In this document: positions 21,195-32,431 of the stretch, in pieces
Numbering within the stretch: the stretch's first letter is position 1
Layout: every line of letters begins with the position of its first letter
From: Bryum argenteum
Taxonomy: Eukaryota > Streptophyta > Bryopsida > Bryales > Bryaceae
Direction: 5' to 3'
Assembly (NCBI GenBank): GCA_037043015.1
Contig: CM073321.1
Location: 15,249,001-15,313,000 of the forward strand
Length of the DNA: 64,000 nucleotides
The notes under the pieces: model-generated
What the model was told of the DNA's origin: nothing
The model's input: only the letters and a program-made list of their open reading frames with translations
The model's database searches: none
Program-made: the position numbers and the translations under genes

Positions 21195-22016
21195 CTAAGT
21201 TGAAGGAGGACCTAGAGATTCTTCATCTTCGTCACCCACAGGTCGTATCTCAGGCATAGGAGCGGAAGGCGCAGGCGCGGGAGGCTCGGTAGTTGGAGGC
21301 GGCAGGGACATGAGTGGTTGCAGAGAAGTGGGTATAGCCTGTGTAGCAAGAGTGGTTGCCATTGGCCGCACCGAAGTTAATGCGTGGCCGGCAGTTAAAC
21401 TCTCCATCATCTGCATCACCCTGTCATGGCGTTCTTGTTCCCTCTTTTCACGTTCCCGCTGCTCAAGGTTCTGCTGTTTAAGGAGCTCTTCCAACTTTTT
21501 CCGGTGTGCCATCTCCTCCTCAACCTTGCGCTGTAGTGCTACCAATTCAGCACTCTCCTCGGCCTTGAACCTACTTGAGGGTGAGTCCCTCGACAGGGGA
21601 TTACGTTTTGGTTTTACACTCCCCCTGCCGCCTCCTCGCCCAGGAGCGGTACGCGACTCCTGCGGTGTCCGAGGGGTCGTGTCTATCTCCATGTCTTGCT
21701 CTTCGAGTGGAGAGGAGTCATCTCCTCCGGAACCAAGACTATAAGTGCTGCCTTCACCTTGAGGTGGCCTCCCGCTTGACTCAGAACCTTCCTGGTCAGG
21801 GACGTCCTCTTCCAGGGCTTCGTCATCAAGAGACGAAACAGCTTTTTGCTTGCCTTTCAAAAGCATGCCTCCGACCTCCGGAAACTCCCCTTTGTCGACA
21901 AAATAACCGTTGACGGAGAAGTCAGTGGGATCAAGTGTAAGGCCTTCCTCGTACGCTTGGTCGATGTCCTCCCTGTCTTCGGCGTCGAGTATGCAGTAGG
22001 CATCGAGGGACAACAT
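21195..22016 (-). CDS. Exon 4 of ParB/methylase-like gene: end of methylase-like fold and coiled-coil tail
   Basis: It starts after TTTTTTGTAG with MLSLDAYCILDAEDREDIDQ, which completes the AdoMet-motif region begun in exon 3 (beta strand then an acidic LDAED, as in methylases where ExD/D binds the cofactor). Then follow an acidic low-complexity stretch, a Gly/Arg basic patch (GRGGGRGSVKPKRNPLSR), a charged coiled coil (AELVALQRKVEEEMAHRKK to QERHDRVMQMMESL) and a Pro-rich tail ending GDEDEESLGPPST. The coiled coil suggests self-association. The outer copy at 43054-43877 is collinear. Confidence 0.65.
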   Translation of the reverse strand: MLSLDAYCILDAEDREDIDQAYEEGLTLDPTDFSVNGYFVDKGEFPEVGGMLLKGKQKAVSSLDDEALEEDVPDQEGSESSGRPPQGEGSTYSLGSGGDDSSPLEEQDMEIDTTPRTPQESRTAPGRGGGRGSVKPKRNPLSRDSPSSRFKAEESAELVALQRKVEEEMAHRKKLEELLKQQNLEQREREKREQERHDRVMQMMESLTAGHALTSVRPMATTLATQAIPTSLQPLMSLPPPTTEPPAPAPSAPMPEIRPVGDEDEESLGPPST

Positions 22017-22311
22017 CTACAAAAAAACAAAGCAACTTAGGCAACGGACTTGGTCTGAAGCTCGAGCGGTGAAGTTTGCAGAAAAAGGCATGACAGTTTA
22101 GCTCGACTCAAGCTAAACTGTAGACAATTTAGTTCGACTCGACGTAACCCGTATGGCATCCTATTGGCACAAACTGAGTGACAGTTTAGCTCGACTCGAG
22201 CTAAACTGACTAGACAGTTTAGCTCGACTCGAGCTAAACTGTAGAGGCATCCTATGGGCACAAAATGTGTGAAAGTTTAGCTCGAGTCGAGCTAAATTGT
22301 ATGGAGCTTAC
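22017..22311. repeat. Intron 3 of inner ParB/methylase-like gene with five palindromes
   Basis: Borders on minus are GTG|GTAAGC and TTTTGTAG|ATG. Palindromes lie near 22093, 22126 (degenerate), 22183, 22215 and 22272. The outer copy has five in the matching intron (42705-43053). Confidence 0.9.
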
Positions 22312-23664
22312 CACGCTTGCGCAGACTGCTTTGCCACCGGCATAGACAAGCAAAATATTCTCTTGCTCCTGGCAAAATAGCTGGATGACCTGCAAATAGA
22401 AGTCCATCCTCAACTCGATAGTGTACATGTGATACCGAGACTCATTGTACTTCCGCGGCTTGTCGTAGAGAGCGTGCTTTGGAGCGCGGTACTCGGTCTC
22501 GGGCAATCTCGCGAGTCTGATGTCTTTCCTAATCATGAAAAGAAGTCGCACGGGCTCGGAGGATTGCTTTGCTTTCGCTGAGAATCCAACGATTCGTTCG
22601 TGCGGGGACGGATAGTACAAAGACGGTATCAGCGTATAATTTGACCCTGGTAAGTAGGCTGGATTATTTGCGAACGCCTCGACTTGCAGGTAATCATGGT
22701 CATCCCCGCAAATAAATAACCAGCAGGGTACATCCGTGAGAGCTGGCTTGTTCTGGGACGATAAGATCGTCATGAACATTTCGAAGAACGGGTGGTCAGG
22801 AGATGAATCGGAGTTATTAGTACCACTACCCGGAACCAATCTAAAGTCGATGATTCCAACGTTCATCGCCGGTGCAACTTCCGGCCATTTGTTCTCCGGC
22901 CAATCTCTCAGCCTCTGTGGTGTCTTGCGCTCGAAGGATCGGAATATTAGACTACCAATAGGGCCTACGGACTTCTGACGCTTCTCCAGGAACACCTCAA
23001 AGAACCTCTTTGCGTAGGGTGAGAGATCCTCGCAGCTGGTAATCCTGTGCTGGGTTTGTCTTTGATCCGCGTAATACTTGTCCGGAATACCCCATTCCAA
23101 AAGTGCCTTCTTCGAGGCCTTTGTGACGTGGAAGTCCCTCTTGAACTTCTTCCACGCATCCACGTCGAACTCGTTGTTCTTGAAGATTCCGAGTTCGGGT
23201 CGGAACTTGTGGATCTGAAGCTGGGAGGTTGCCTTGCGCTTCAACCGTTCGACGTACTCCTTGACGGAGTAGCAATCTTCAAGAAGGGTGGCTGGTTGCT
23301 TGAGGGTAACCTTTGGGTATTCCAATTTCCGAGACGGACCTGATCTATTGAGCATATTTGCACAGAGTTTCCTATGATCCGACTCTGATAGGTTACCAAG
23401 GTTCTTAAAAAATTCCCTCGTCAGGGTTTGGTCGTTGTCTGGTTTGAACCCTGGTTTGTCGCAGAGTTGCCTCAAGGAGTAGGGGTCGATTAGGGTCCCC
23501 TGAGCGACACTTCCAATCAATTCTGACCAGAGGTCCCAGAGATCATCAGGGAAGGTGATGATCTTAAGCTCATTAGTCAGGGATAAGACCTTGTTCTTTG
23601 CCTCTACTTGGGCCTTGGCAACATCAATCATTGCGAATCTATGTCGAATAGATTCCACGAATTT
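22312..23664 (-). CDS. Exon 3 of ParB/methylase-like gene: degenerate adenine/cytosine-N methylase-like domain
   Basis: A phase-0 exon of 451 codons (KFVESIRHRFAMIDV to GGKAVCASV). The order of segments follows the beta class of DNA N6/N4 methylases. MNVGIIDFRLVPGSG stands where VDLIxxDPPYG is expected, with the catalytic DPPY replaced by DFRL. CWLFICGDDHDYLQ resembles the strand after it. SRYHMYTIELRMDFYLQVIQ resembles the KP-x-x-L-x-x-L-I block. ENILLVYAGGKAVCAS stands for VLDPFAGSGTT. The fold is inferred and catalysis is probably lost. The upstream 270 codons are conserved between copies but not recognised. The gene product would combine this domain with the ParB-like domain of exon 2. 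Confidence 0.6.
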
Positions 23665-23921
23665 CTGCAATGCAACAGAAGAAGAGTGTAAGATTGCGGT
23701 GTATAAGAGGGTGAACACTTTAGCTCGAGTCGAGCTAAAGTGTTTGTGCAACATACAGAAGGCGAGCTATGAGTTGTTTTCTGGTTTGATTCCGAAGTAT
23801 TAGCGACAGTTTAGCTCGAGTCGAGCTAAACTGGCATCAGTTTAGCTCGACTCGAGCTAAACTGGCACGGGAAATTATTGAAAGGGATGAGAGTGTATGT
23901 GCTACTTGAAATAAATCTTAC
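23665..23921. repeat. Intron 2 of inner ParB/methylase-like gene with three palindromes
   Basis: Borders on minus are GAC|GTAAGA and TTGCAG|AAA. Palindromes are near 23717, 23803 and 23837. Confidence 0.9.
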
Positions 23922-25353
23922 GTCAAAATTCGCGTACTGTGACAGGACACGCTTTGCCTGCACGCGTTTGTCAGCCACCCCAGCTGCTGCATGTCTGTTT
24001 GCTGGCCGTCCGTAGTTTATCCATACCGTGCGAGCGGCTAGGATGTTCGACGCCCACGTTGGCTTGAACGGAGTGAAATGGTTCACCCTGTTATAGAATG
24101 CTGATATTTTACGAAGCTTGGCCTCATCCTTTGTCCAAACTACGAAAGCTGACCACACCCGGAAGTCTCTTCGTATTGTCTCTGGAACTTTGGATTGCAG
24201 CATTTCCTTGGAAGCAGCAACGCTGTGTTGCCCGTTGATTATCCAAAAGTCGCAGTCCTGCATATCCTCCAGGCCTTTCGGCTTCACGTCTAATTTCGGC
24301 ATTACGCACAACGTTTGCTTCTGCGATCTATCAGGCATATTGATTAGGAAATTGAGCAAGTCTGTCTTGCCCTTCTTCTCAAATGCCCTGATTGTCCATT
24401 CTGGAGGAGACTCGAACATCCTCATTGTGTCGACATCGATCTTCGTGTCAGGTTTCGGAAAGACGAAACAATCCTAACAGTCTGTGAAGAACTTCTGATA
24501 AATCAGGTTGACGTTGTCGAAGTCGATCTCCTCCAATGTATTCACGTTCTTCGGTATATTCTGAATTGCGTCGTTCAAAGCTGTAAAAGCATCCTCTTCG
24601 GGGATGAGCATGCTTTTTTTCTTCTTGGCCTCCGCCGATTTTTTTACCGGAGCTTCTTTCCTCTGCACTGGTGATTCAGAGGCAGTTGTGGCTGTAGCGG
24701 CAGGTCTTGTAGCACGTTGCGTTCGTGATGGGGTCCTACTCTGTACGTCGCTCCCCGTTGCCGTGATCCCAGATCCCTCCATTGGAGCCTTTCCTTTGAT
24801 GTGGAGAGTCTTCGCGACTATGTCAGCGTGTGTCAATGTCGAGATTACAGATCGCAATTTGATAGCGAGCTGCTTGGCCTTGAGATCTCCCCCCTGTTTT
24901 GTTTGCCATGCTTTAGTAAGCATATCCTGTTTCAATGTGGTTTTCACGTCATCGAAACCGGACGCCTCTAAACTCTCCACTAACTATCCCAAGTCAAAGC
25001 GCGTTTGCTTGATGTCAATCAGGATCGTGTAGTTGTAGGCTGACTCCTTGTCTTTTGCATTGATGGTTGTGCACGTAGCAATGACTTCTTTCTCGGCTTC
25101 GTGGTCGAAGTCTGTGAGCTTTGATTCCATGTCGATGGTCATGGGATCAGTGACTTCTCCTTCGTAGGTCACGGCCAGGGTGAGGAATGCTGTCCTGGGA
25201 ATCCATCTCGCAGACCAGGATACTACTTTCGAAGGGTCTTTGAATTCCCAGCAGTCCAACTGCTTCGTGTCGTCGCCATTGTCCTTGTCTATATCCGTTG
25301 GCTTAAGTCTGAAGAAGTGCTTAAGCGCCTCATGTACTCTCGCCTTCTCCGCA
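23922..25353 (-). pseudogene. Exon 2 of ParB/methylase-like gene with ParB-like domain (inner copy, two TAG stops)
   Basis: It reads from AEKARVHEALKHFFRLK after the acceptor TTTTCACAG to YANFD at the donor. The first part (QLDCWEFKDPSKVVSWSARW, DIKQTRFDLG) is conserved and unknown. The middle is basic low complexity (AEAKKKKSMLIPEED). Then comes DCDFWIINGQHSVAASKEML, resembling the ParB/Srx box (xWIIDGxHRxxA), here with Ser for Arg, followed by FRVWSAFVVWTKDEAKLRK and FYNRVNHFTPF. The outer copy has GEHS at the same place. TAG codons at 24984-24986 and 24474-24476 stand where the outer copy has CAG (Gln). ParB-like domains next to methylases are known in phage and plasmid proteins; here both are in a plant transposon. 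Confidence 0.6.
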
Positions 25354-25424
25354 CTGTGAAAATGCAGTGTTAGTTGGAATTGTATAATCAAACACATGAA
25401 GCTTGTTCAATCGTTCCTAGTAGT

Positions 25425-25885
25425 ACCTGCAGTTTAGCTCGACTCGAGCTAAACTGCATGACCTCGTACGTGACCCACCACTTTGGCTTCAGTCGAGATA
25501 AACCATTCTGATGTATGACTATTTAGTTTAGCTCGACTAGAGCTAAACTGCATGTGACCTAGCGTGACCCTAGCGTTACCCTAAGATCGAAACAATTTAA
25601 GATCGAACTGAGTTTTATTGTAGCCTATTTTAGGACTGCGTTGTTGCTGGGTATCCGCCTGTCTTGACCTCTACAGTTTAGCTCGACTCGAGCTAAACTG
25701 CACGGGCATGTGCCGGATACAGTTTAGCTCGAGTCAAGCTAAACTGTATAGGCATTGTCACTTACGGTTTAGCTCGAGTCGAGCTAAACTGTATCTGGCA
25801 CATGCCCCTGCAGTTTAGCTCGAGTCGAGCTAAACTGTAGAGGCATTGTCACTTACAGTTTAGCTCGACTCGAGCTAAACTGTGG
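25425..25885. repeat. Eight palindromes in intron 1 of the inner ParB/methylase-like gene
   Basis: Copies near 25429, 25492 (degenerate), 25525, 25673, 25720, 25766, 25809 and 25855 lie within the 1267-bp intron 25354-26620. The rest of the intron (25886-26620) shows nothing recognisable. Confidence 0.9.
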
Positions 25886-26620
25886 GGATGGCCCATCTAA
25901 GTTTTGGACCCTTCTATTTATTTGACCCATCTATTTACTGTAAAGAGGACCCGTCTATGTTGGTGATGATCCTCACCTGTCTGCCATGTTTCTTCACTCA
26001 GCAATGCAGTTGTCTGATGCGCTTGTTTTTGGCTGAACCTGCACATGAATTTGATTGGTCATGATATGGGAATTTTGTGAGGAATTTTGTTTGCTTGTGA
26101 GCATCTTTAATGTTACAGATCTTGGAGTTAGAATTGTTTGGGTGGTTCAATTGAATGTTTTATGATAGTGTAGCTCAATGAGCCTTATTTCTCCTTTCAT
26201 AAGCCGGCACAACCCAACAGAATATGCTGCATTTACTGTTTCTGAGAGTGTTTGAAACGAAAATCAAACATGAAGAAGAGTCAACAAGAATGAATGTTGA
26301 AAAGAGGTGGTACTGTGGAGAATAGAAATAAAATACCGCTGGGCACATTCAAAGATGAAATGAACAAAGTAATGGATACTATGGTGCTGGGCGCATTCAA
26401 TTACGAAATGAACAAAGAAATTGGTACTGTATGATACAAAAAAGAACATGACAAGCATTACACAACAATGAAAGCAAGATTCAACTCAAGAATACTAAGG
26501 CAACCCTGCTAATGACCGGATCATTCAAAGTGCGCAAATTCATCAATGTGGAGCTAAATCTCAAACTAACTGGAAAATCTTGTTACAGGAATATAAATCT
26601 AGGGTCGAACGCGTTCTTAC

Positions 26621-26727
26621 CTGAGATTACGAACGACAGCCGCGACAATTATCAACGCTGCACTCCTTTGCTGGAGATTGATTCTTCTAGTTCTCAAACA
26701 CAAAAAAAAGGATAATTCAGCACTCAT
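26621..26727 (-). CDS. Probable exon 1 of ParB/methylase-like gene (inner copy)
   Basis: ATG at 26727 opens a 35-codon frame (MSAELSFFLCLRTRRINLQQ...) that runs into a perfect donor CTCAG|GTAAGA at 26620. Its last two bases join the first base of exon 2 to make Ser and keep the frame, giving a chain of about 1237 residues over four exons. The outer copy has a donor at the equivalent place (TTTCAG|GTATGA, 37679), but its frame upstream holds a stop, so this start is tentative. Confidence 0.45.
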
Positions 26728-27590
26728 GAAGCAACCCTAGGCTCCTGTTATTTCCGAACCTTACAAGCTTCGTCGAAACGCACATCATCCAATTTGAAAA
26801 ACTATCGTATGGCAAACCTATAACAAAGTTACACAGCTGAACATGAAGCCGGAAACAAAGAAAAAAAAGCTTAGCAGGGACACGCAACGAACCAGAGGAT
26901 TGCCTCCGGACAGAAAGTGAGTTAGGGTTTCTCAATGGAGCGTACCACAACGCGCCGACGAAGCTCGGCAGATCGCAAAGACCCGAGCCCGACGGCTCGG
27001 CGAGCGCAAAGACTTGAGCGCCAACAACACAGAAAACCGCGCGGCGCCGACGAAACCCCTGGAACGCAGCACCTGAGAGCCGTATACACCCGCGCGCGAC
27101 AATCGAACCTACACGCTGGACCTTCCGACGAGGAGAAAACCCGTGCGGCGAATTACGGAGCAGGGGGGAAAGAAATGCTCGCGACTCCGCGTGAGCTCAG
27201 AGCTGCAGACCGTGCAAGCTCCTCCGCCTCGAGCAAAATGGCGCCAAAGCAGAAACACAGTCACAAAGTTCGCTCAAAACGACAAAACCCTGCTCCACAA
27301 ATTCCAGCGCTACACGACAACACTCACAACTACAACAAGCGGAAGACTCGCGCGACAAAGCATGCGCGAACTCCGAGGATAAGAAGACTGGTGGAAAAGC
27401 ACGACCGTGGCAGCGCGGGGAAAATATGAGAGAAGCAAAATCTGCCCGGGGGGCGAAAGCAAGCGCAAACTCCGAGGGATGCAGAAGAACGACTGGCAGC
27501 GCGGAGGAAATGTAAGAGAGAATGCTGAATTGGGGGAGATGGACACTGTGTGAAATGGCGGCGGTGGTGGGACGTGGGGATTCCATCACC
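26728..27590 (-). promoter_or_regulatory. GC-rich promoter/leader region of the inner ParB/methylase-like gene
   Basis: The segment from the CATG hairpin to the proposed start is GC-rich between AT-rich neighbours and holds CG-rich words such as CCGCGCTGCC and GGCGCCATTT. The outer copy shows a similar GC-rich stretch in the same place (36905-37680), and both begin with GTCCCACCAC and GCCGCCATTTC words just after the hairpin. Long open frames in it are compositional. Confidence 0.45.
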
Positions 27591-27599
27591 AAAAAGTAC

Positions 27600-27703
27600 G
27601 CCATGCCCATGATCATGTGCATGGGCATGGTCATGCACATGTTCATACATACATACATGGCCATGTACATGACCATGCCCATGCACATGATCATGGGCAT
27701 GGC
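27600..27703. repeat. CATG hairpin with perfect 36-bp arms (inner copy)
   Basis: Arms 27600-27635 and 27668-27703 are exact reverse complements and built almost wholly of CATG/GATC words (start GCCATGCCCATGATCATG). The 32-bp centre is also CATG-like. The outer copy keeps the same hairpin at 36804-36905. Confidence 0.95.
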
Positions 27704-27710
27704 ATACTTT

Positions 27711-30700
27711 TTTACTAATTTTCTGTACTTTTTAATACTTTTTTACTAACTTTTTTACTACTTTTTTACTAATTTGCTGTACTTTAAGTACTTTTTTACT
27801 AACTTTTTTACTACTTTTTATACTAATTTTTTCACAAATTTTTTCACTAATTTTTTACTAAGTTTTGACAACGATTTGACTAAGTTTATGTCCATTTTTT
27901 GTCCAAATGTTGACTAAATATAAGTTTAGGTTTTTAATGGAAGTTTGTGACTAAATGTAGTACTCTAAAGTACTCTAAATTTTTTGTGTTAAACTCGTAA
28001 TTTAGAGAGTACATTGTTCCCTATCTAGTGTAATAAAAGGTCTGTCATGTTTAGTTTTATCCCCTACTGTATACATGCATGAAAAACCATTTTAGAGTAG
28101 AAATATTTCTATATGAGGCTATTCACTATCTAATTGATGTGTATTTTTTTGATCATAATGAGTAAAATAAATATATTGTATTTGTACCACAAATTGTCTT
28201 ACACATATTAATTTCTTCTATTTCTAAAGTATGTACTATTTTCAGATGATAAGTATTTACAAGTTCAAATAATAGTTTGTTAATATAAATAGATATAACC
28301 ATAAGTACATACGCTAAGTTTATCAAATCGAGAATATTCGTCTTGTACTCTAGTAACATTGGGGTAAAGTATGAAAAAATTTATGCGATTACATAGAAAG
28401 GCTAAAGTTACTAAAAGAAATTGATGTGATTTTTTAAAAAATTAAAAATCAAAATGACCACTCTCTATTATAATACCTCTTCTCTATGTCCAAAACACAA
28501 AAATAAGTAAATAATTCAATAAATAATAAAAATGTACGAATCTAAGTTTTTGAGAAACAAATGATTTTGGTATTAGTCGTTAAAAAACAATGTCTTTAAT
28601 GAATACTTTTTGGATAATATAAGTATTAATGAAGAGATTATTTAATACACATGTCTGAATCAGTGGTTATTTTATAGACTTCAAAATTTTGTAAATTTAT
28701 ATAAATAAATAAATATACATAAAATAAATTGATCAATAGAAGATACAATATCTTATGAATACACAAGATTCTAAAAAATAATTGTTAATAAACAAATTAT
28801 TGAGTAAACATAGAAATAAGGGATTATTGATTAGACTATTTATCAAATATATCTATATAAATATTTTTATATATAATTTAGTGAACTGATACGCTAATAA
28901 ATACAAGATCTTATGTATATAGCATTTGAAAATAGTAGGTCAATAAATATATTATTTAGAAAATTCAATGAATATTCGAATTGACATTAAAAGAGTAATA
29001 AATATGGAATCCAATAAATATAGTATTTTATAGATATGTTATTTAGATATATAACATTAATGAATACAATATTTCTTAATATATTATATGACAGAAGGTT
29101 ATGAATAGATTACATATGCATTTGTAATGCACTTGATATTTGGGAATTAGCTGATATTGAATACAATTATTGTTGAATATTTTAGGTTATATATAGATTA
29201 TTAAAAGTATGATATTTGTTTATTTTTTATACTTTTATAAATAGTGTTTAACAACTAAAAGTTAATAACTGAATTATTAATACAAATATTATTTTAAAAT
29301 TCAAATTTTGGGAAAAAGAGATATAAAAATATAATTAAGTAGAAGAGTGACAGTTTGCAGAAGTGCAAATTTGATATTTTTTGATGTTTGAAACTTTCAG
29401 AACATGCTCTTGCCTACACGATTTCAATGAAATTCTGAAATTATAACCTATAAGTCTTGGCTATCATGTAGAATTTTACAAGCTACATATATTAGATACA
29501 TATCTTACTTAGATAGTATAATGACTATAGTTACAAGCTAAAAATATGCATGTATTAGTTTTTATTGTTGCTTACATTGTACAACGATAATTTGTGTACA
29601 TTTATTCTTATTACATGTTCATTATTGTTCAATCTTTAGGATGTGTTTAAATTTATTGATAATGTAGTAGAATAAATTATTAGAGAAAAATTACGTCTAA
29701 AACATAAATACGTCAATGAATTTCATCAGTCTCAAAGGTTGTTCAAAAATCAAAAGTAATAATAATTTCAATACTTATATTTGAGAAACTGAATAATATG
29801 AATTACGTAAAATATCTGCTCAAAAAAGAATTTGTAATTGGCCCAAAAAATATTGTTGTTCTTTGTTTTCTAATAGTCATAGTGCTCATATATTTTAATA
29901 AACGCAAAATTAATGTATATTCAAAGTACATAATCAATACCAACACCAAACTTTCCTCTGTTAGCAATGTTTATAATTCCCTGTATAGATGTACATGACG
30001 ATATATACAAACAACATCTACAAAAAAAACAATTTATTTCAAACACAAAATCTGTTCCTTCAATAAACAAACATTCAGCTCTTCTGCAAGCTAAGTATAC
30101 AATCATTTGGTTTGTTTGACATCGTCAAAATGCTTTGTACTAAGATTTAATACAAACCACTAAATACCGTTTGCGTTTGAAGAATTAAAGCTTATAATAG
30201 TTCTTTCAGTATACTCAATGCTTAAAGACATTGAAATGCATTTGGAAAGGATAGTTAATAGTTAATTTAAAAGTTACTAAAATTTGTAAAATAGAATTTC
30301 AACATTTAAGATCAATGAATGTATTCATTGTATTTGATAAATGCATATTTGAAATGAAGAGATGTCCATATTTGCAATTGATTTTAAACATTTCAATAAT
30401 AAATCCAATTGTACGGTTAAACATCTACAAATCTAATTAAAACACTCAAAAGTAATTTTATTTTGGTACCTTTATGTTAAATAAAATAAAATTACATATA
30501 TACCATTGAGCAGGTTTACATTGACATAAAGTTTAAATATAGGATTTTATGTACATCAAAAGTTCTCTATTAAATATTTTAGAGTGAATTGAACAGGGAT
30601 TACAAATTTATTTATCTATTTGAATAAGATTATCATCGTAAATTACTTTGAAGATTTCTTTTACAATTTAAAGTCAAAATATTTGATTTCATCACTACTT

Positions 30701-31260
30701 TTTATAGCTGAACCAATTTGATACTCTAAATAATATACTATGATTATATTTACATTGTATAAACTAACAATTTGAATAATGTATTTTTATATTAAGATAA
30801 ATAGTATATTATAATATGTATTAAATATCATATACTATATTAAAATATATATAATTGTCATATATATTACGTATATACGAATAAGCAAACACAATTTAAT
30901 AAATTTTATGTTGACACGTACTATTTTTAACGACATATTGCGCGTGATATAATTAATTTAAAGTGTATAATAATCAACATTCAATTATGAATAGTTACCA
31001 AGTGCATACACACAAAAAACTTATTATTAAACTTATAAATTAGATAATAGCTTAATACTTAATAAGACTACACCTTAAGGTAAATATTGCATTGAATTTA
31101 TTGTGTAGAAACTTTTTTTTCAAAAGAAAGGTTTGATGTTAACGTCACTCGGTTCACACAAATATGAAATTAGAAGTTGTATCTATTGTAATGCTTCCAA
31201 GTAATCTAACTAATGTTTTCTTTTGTGAGTATGTGGTCGCTATCATAGTATTCTCACAAA
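27711..31260. other. AT-rich non-coding core of the inner element
   Basis: About 3.5 kb with no gene that I can support. The start (27716-27860) has repeated ACTTTTTTACTAA units. The short open frames around 28153 and 29798 have AT-driven composition and no motifs. Confidence 0.7.
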
Positions 31261-31271
31261 CTTATAATAGA

Positions 31272-31436
31272 AACTCTAAACCCTAAACTCTAAACCCTAA
31301 ACCCCAAACCCTAAACCCTAAACCCTATAACCCCAATCCCGCCAATTTTCAAATTTTCAATTTTCCCGCCCATTAGTAACTGTTGACACTTCACTTCGCG
31401 CCCATGTTCATCTCTCGAGACTTCAGTTCCCGCCAA
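31272..31436 (+). promoter_or_regulatory. Promoter-like block of inner transposase: TTTAGGG tract and four E2F-like sites
   Basis: AAACCCTA units at 31272-31327 are followed by TCCCGCCAA (31338), TTTTCCCGCC (31361), TTCGCGCC (31395) and TTCCCGCCAA (31427), in the same order as in the outer copy. Conservation of all four sites between two otherwise drifting copies suggests that they mattered. Confidence 0.55.
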
Positions 31437-31479
31437 TTCTCTATTATCCAAACGTCATTTCCCTCCTATTTTTTTATTT

Positions 31480-31760
31480 TGGAGTACCGCAAACGGCATT
31501 TCCTACGCAATGACCTTCAAATCGAGGACGAATGATTCTTTTCTTCTCAATCGTTGAGGTCTTGAACTCCGGCGACGTATTTGAGTACTTTGCGCTTTCT
31601 TTAGCTCGCGTTGCCTTCGCGTACGTGTTTCCCGATTGCATCTATGCATGATTTTCTGTCGTTCAATTTGCTTTGCAAAGCTTCGCTCTTTATTCTTCAA
31701 AGTTTTATCCTTATCGTGAGTAGTTCTAGTTGAAAATTCCTATTCAATGGTTGTAATTTA
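31480..31760 (+). other. Probable 5' leader of the inner transposase gene
   Basis: Collinear with 13600-13860 (shared phrases such as AATGACCTTC, GATTCTTTTCTTC and TACGTGTTTC). It has no conserved open frame. Confidence 0.4.
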
Positions 31761-31974
31761 ATGACTTATAGTGAACCTTGGTGCACTTGAAGCCGTTGTT
31801 GATGACATAGTCTTTTGATTAGACAATTACGTGGGTACAGGACTACAGGAGTAGATCTTGATTCCTGCGTGTGACGATAGAATGGGAGAGCTCTGTTTGT
31901 CACGGAATTTTGAATTCTACTTGAATCCCGTGAAACCCGCCGGAAATTTCGCGTCAATCACAGTATCTTGTCGA

Positions 31975-32345
31975 TGCAGTTTTAGCTTGAGTCGAGCTAA
32001 ATCAGAGTCGGTTTTAGCTCGACTCGAGCTAAATCGTAAGTCGGTTAGCTCGACTCGAGCTAAATCGTATGTCGGGCTTAGCTCGAGTCGAGCTACACTG
32101 TCTGACGGTTTAATTTTACGGTCTGTCATTTTTGCTATGCAGTTTAGCTCGAGTCGAGCTAAACTGTCTGACAATTTAACTCGACAGTTTAGCTCTAGTC
32201 GAGCTAAACTGTATGATAGCTTAGCTGTGCAGTTTAGCTCGATTCGAGCTAAACTGATTTACAAGCATATATCTGCAGTTTAGCTCGAGTCGAGCTAAAC
32301 TGTAGAAGTTATTCTCGAAGCGCTTTAGCTCGACTCGAGCTAAAA
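31975..32345. repeat. About nine palindromes before the inner transposase
   Basis: Copies near 31978, 32011, 32040, 32076, 32140, 32180, 32229, 32276 and 32321, some with TTTTAGCTCG arms. Short frames that read ARLELN or SSSRAKL are just translations of these repeats. Confidence 0.9.
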
Positions 32346-32431
32346 TCACGTGCAATCCTTTCATCATCGTCCCGGAATTTGACCATGTTTTTGTCCAAAC
32401 AGGTTTTGACCTTCTGAAGATTTGTCGCAGG

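Noticed and set aside
26935-27429. 164-codon frame and several others in the GC-rich leader
   Set aside because: Frames on both strands from high GC content; not preserved in the outer copy at 36906-37680.
27197-27749. Met/His-rich open frames over the CATG hairpin (also 36806-37117)
   Set aside because: Composition of CATG repeats read in several frames; not conserved as protein.
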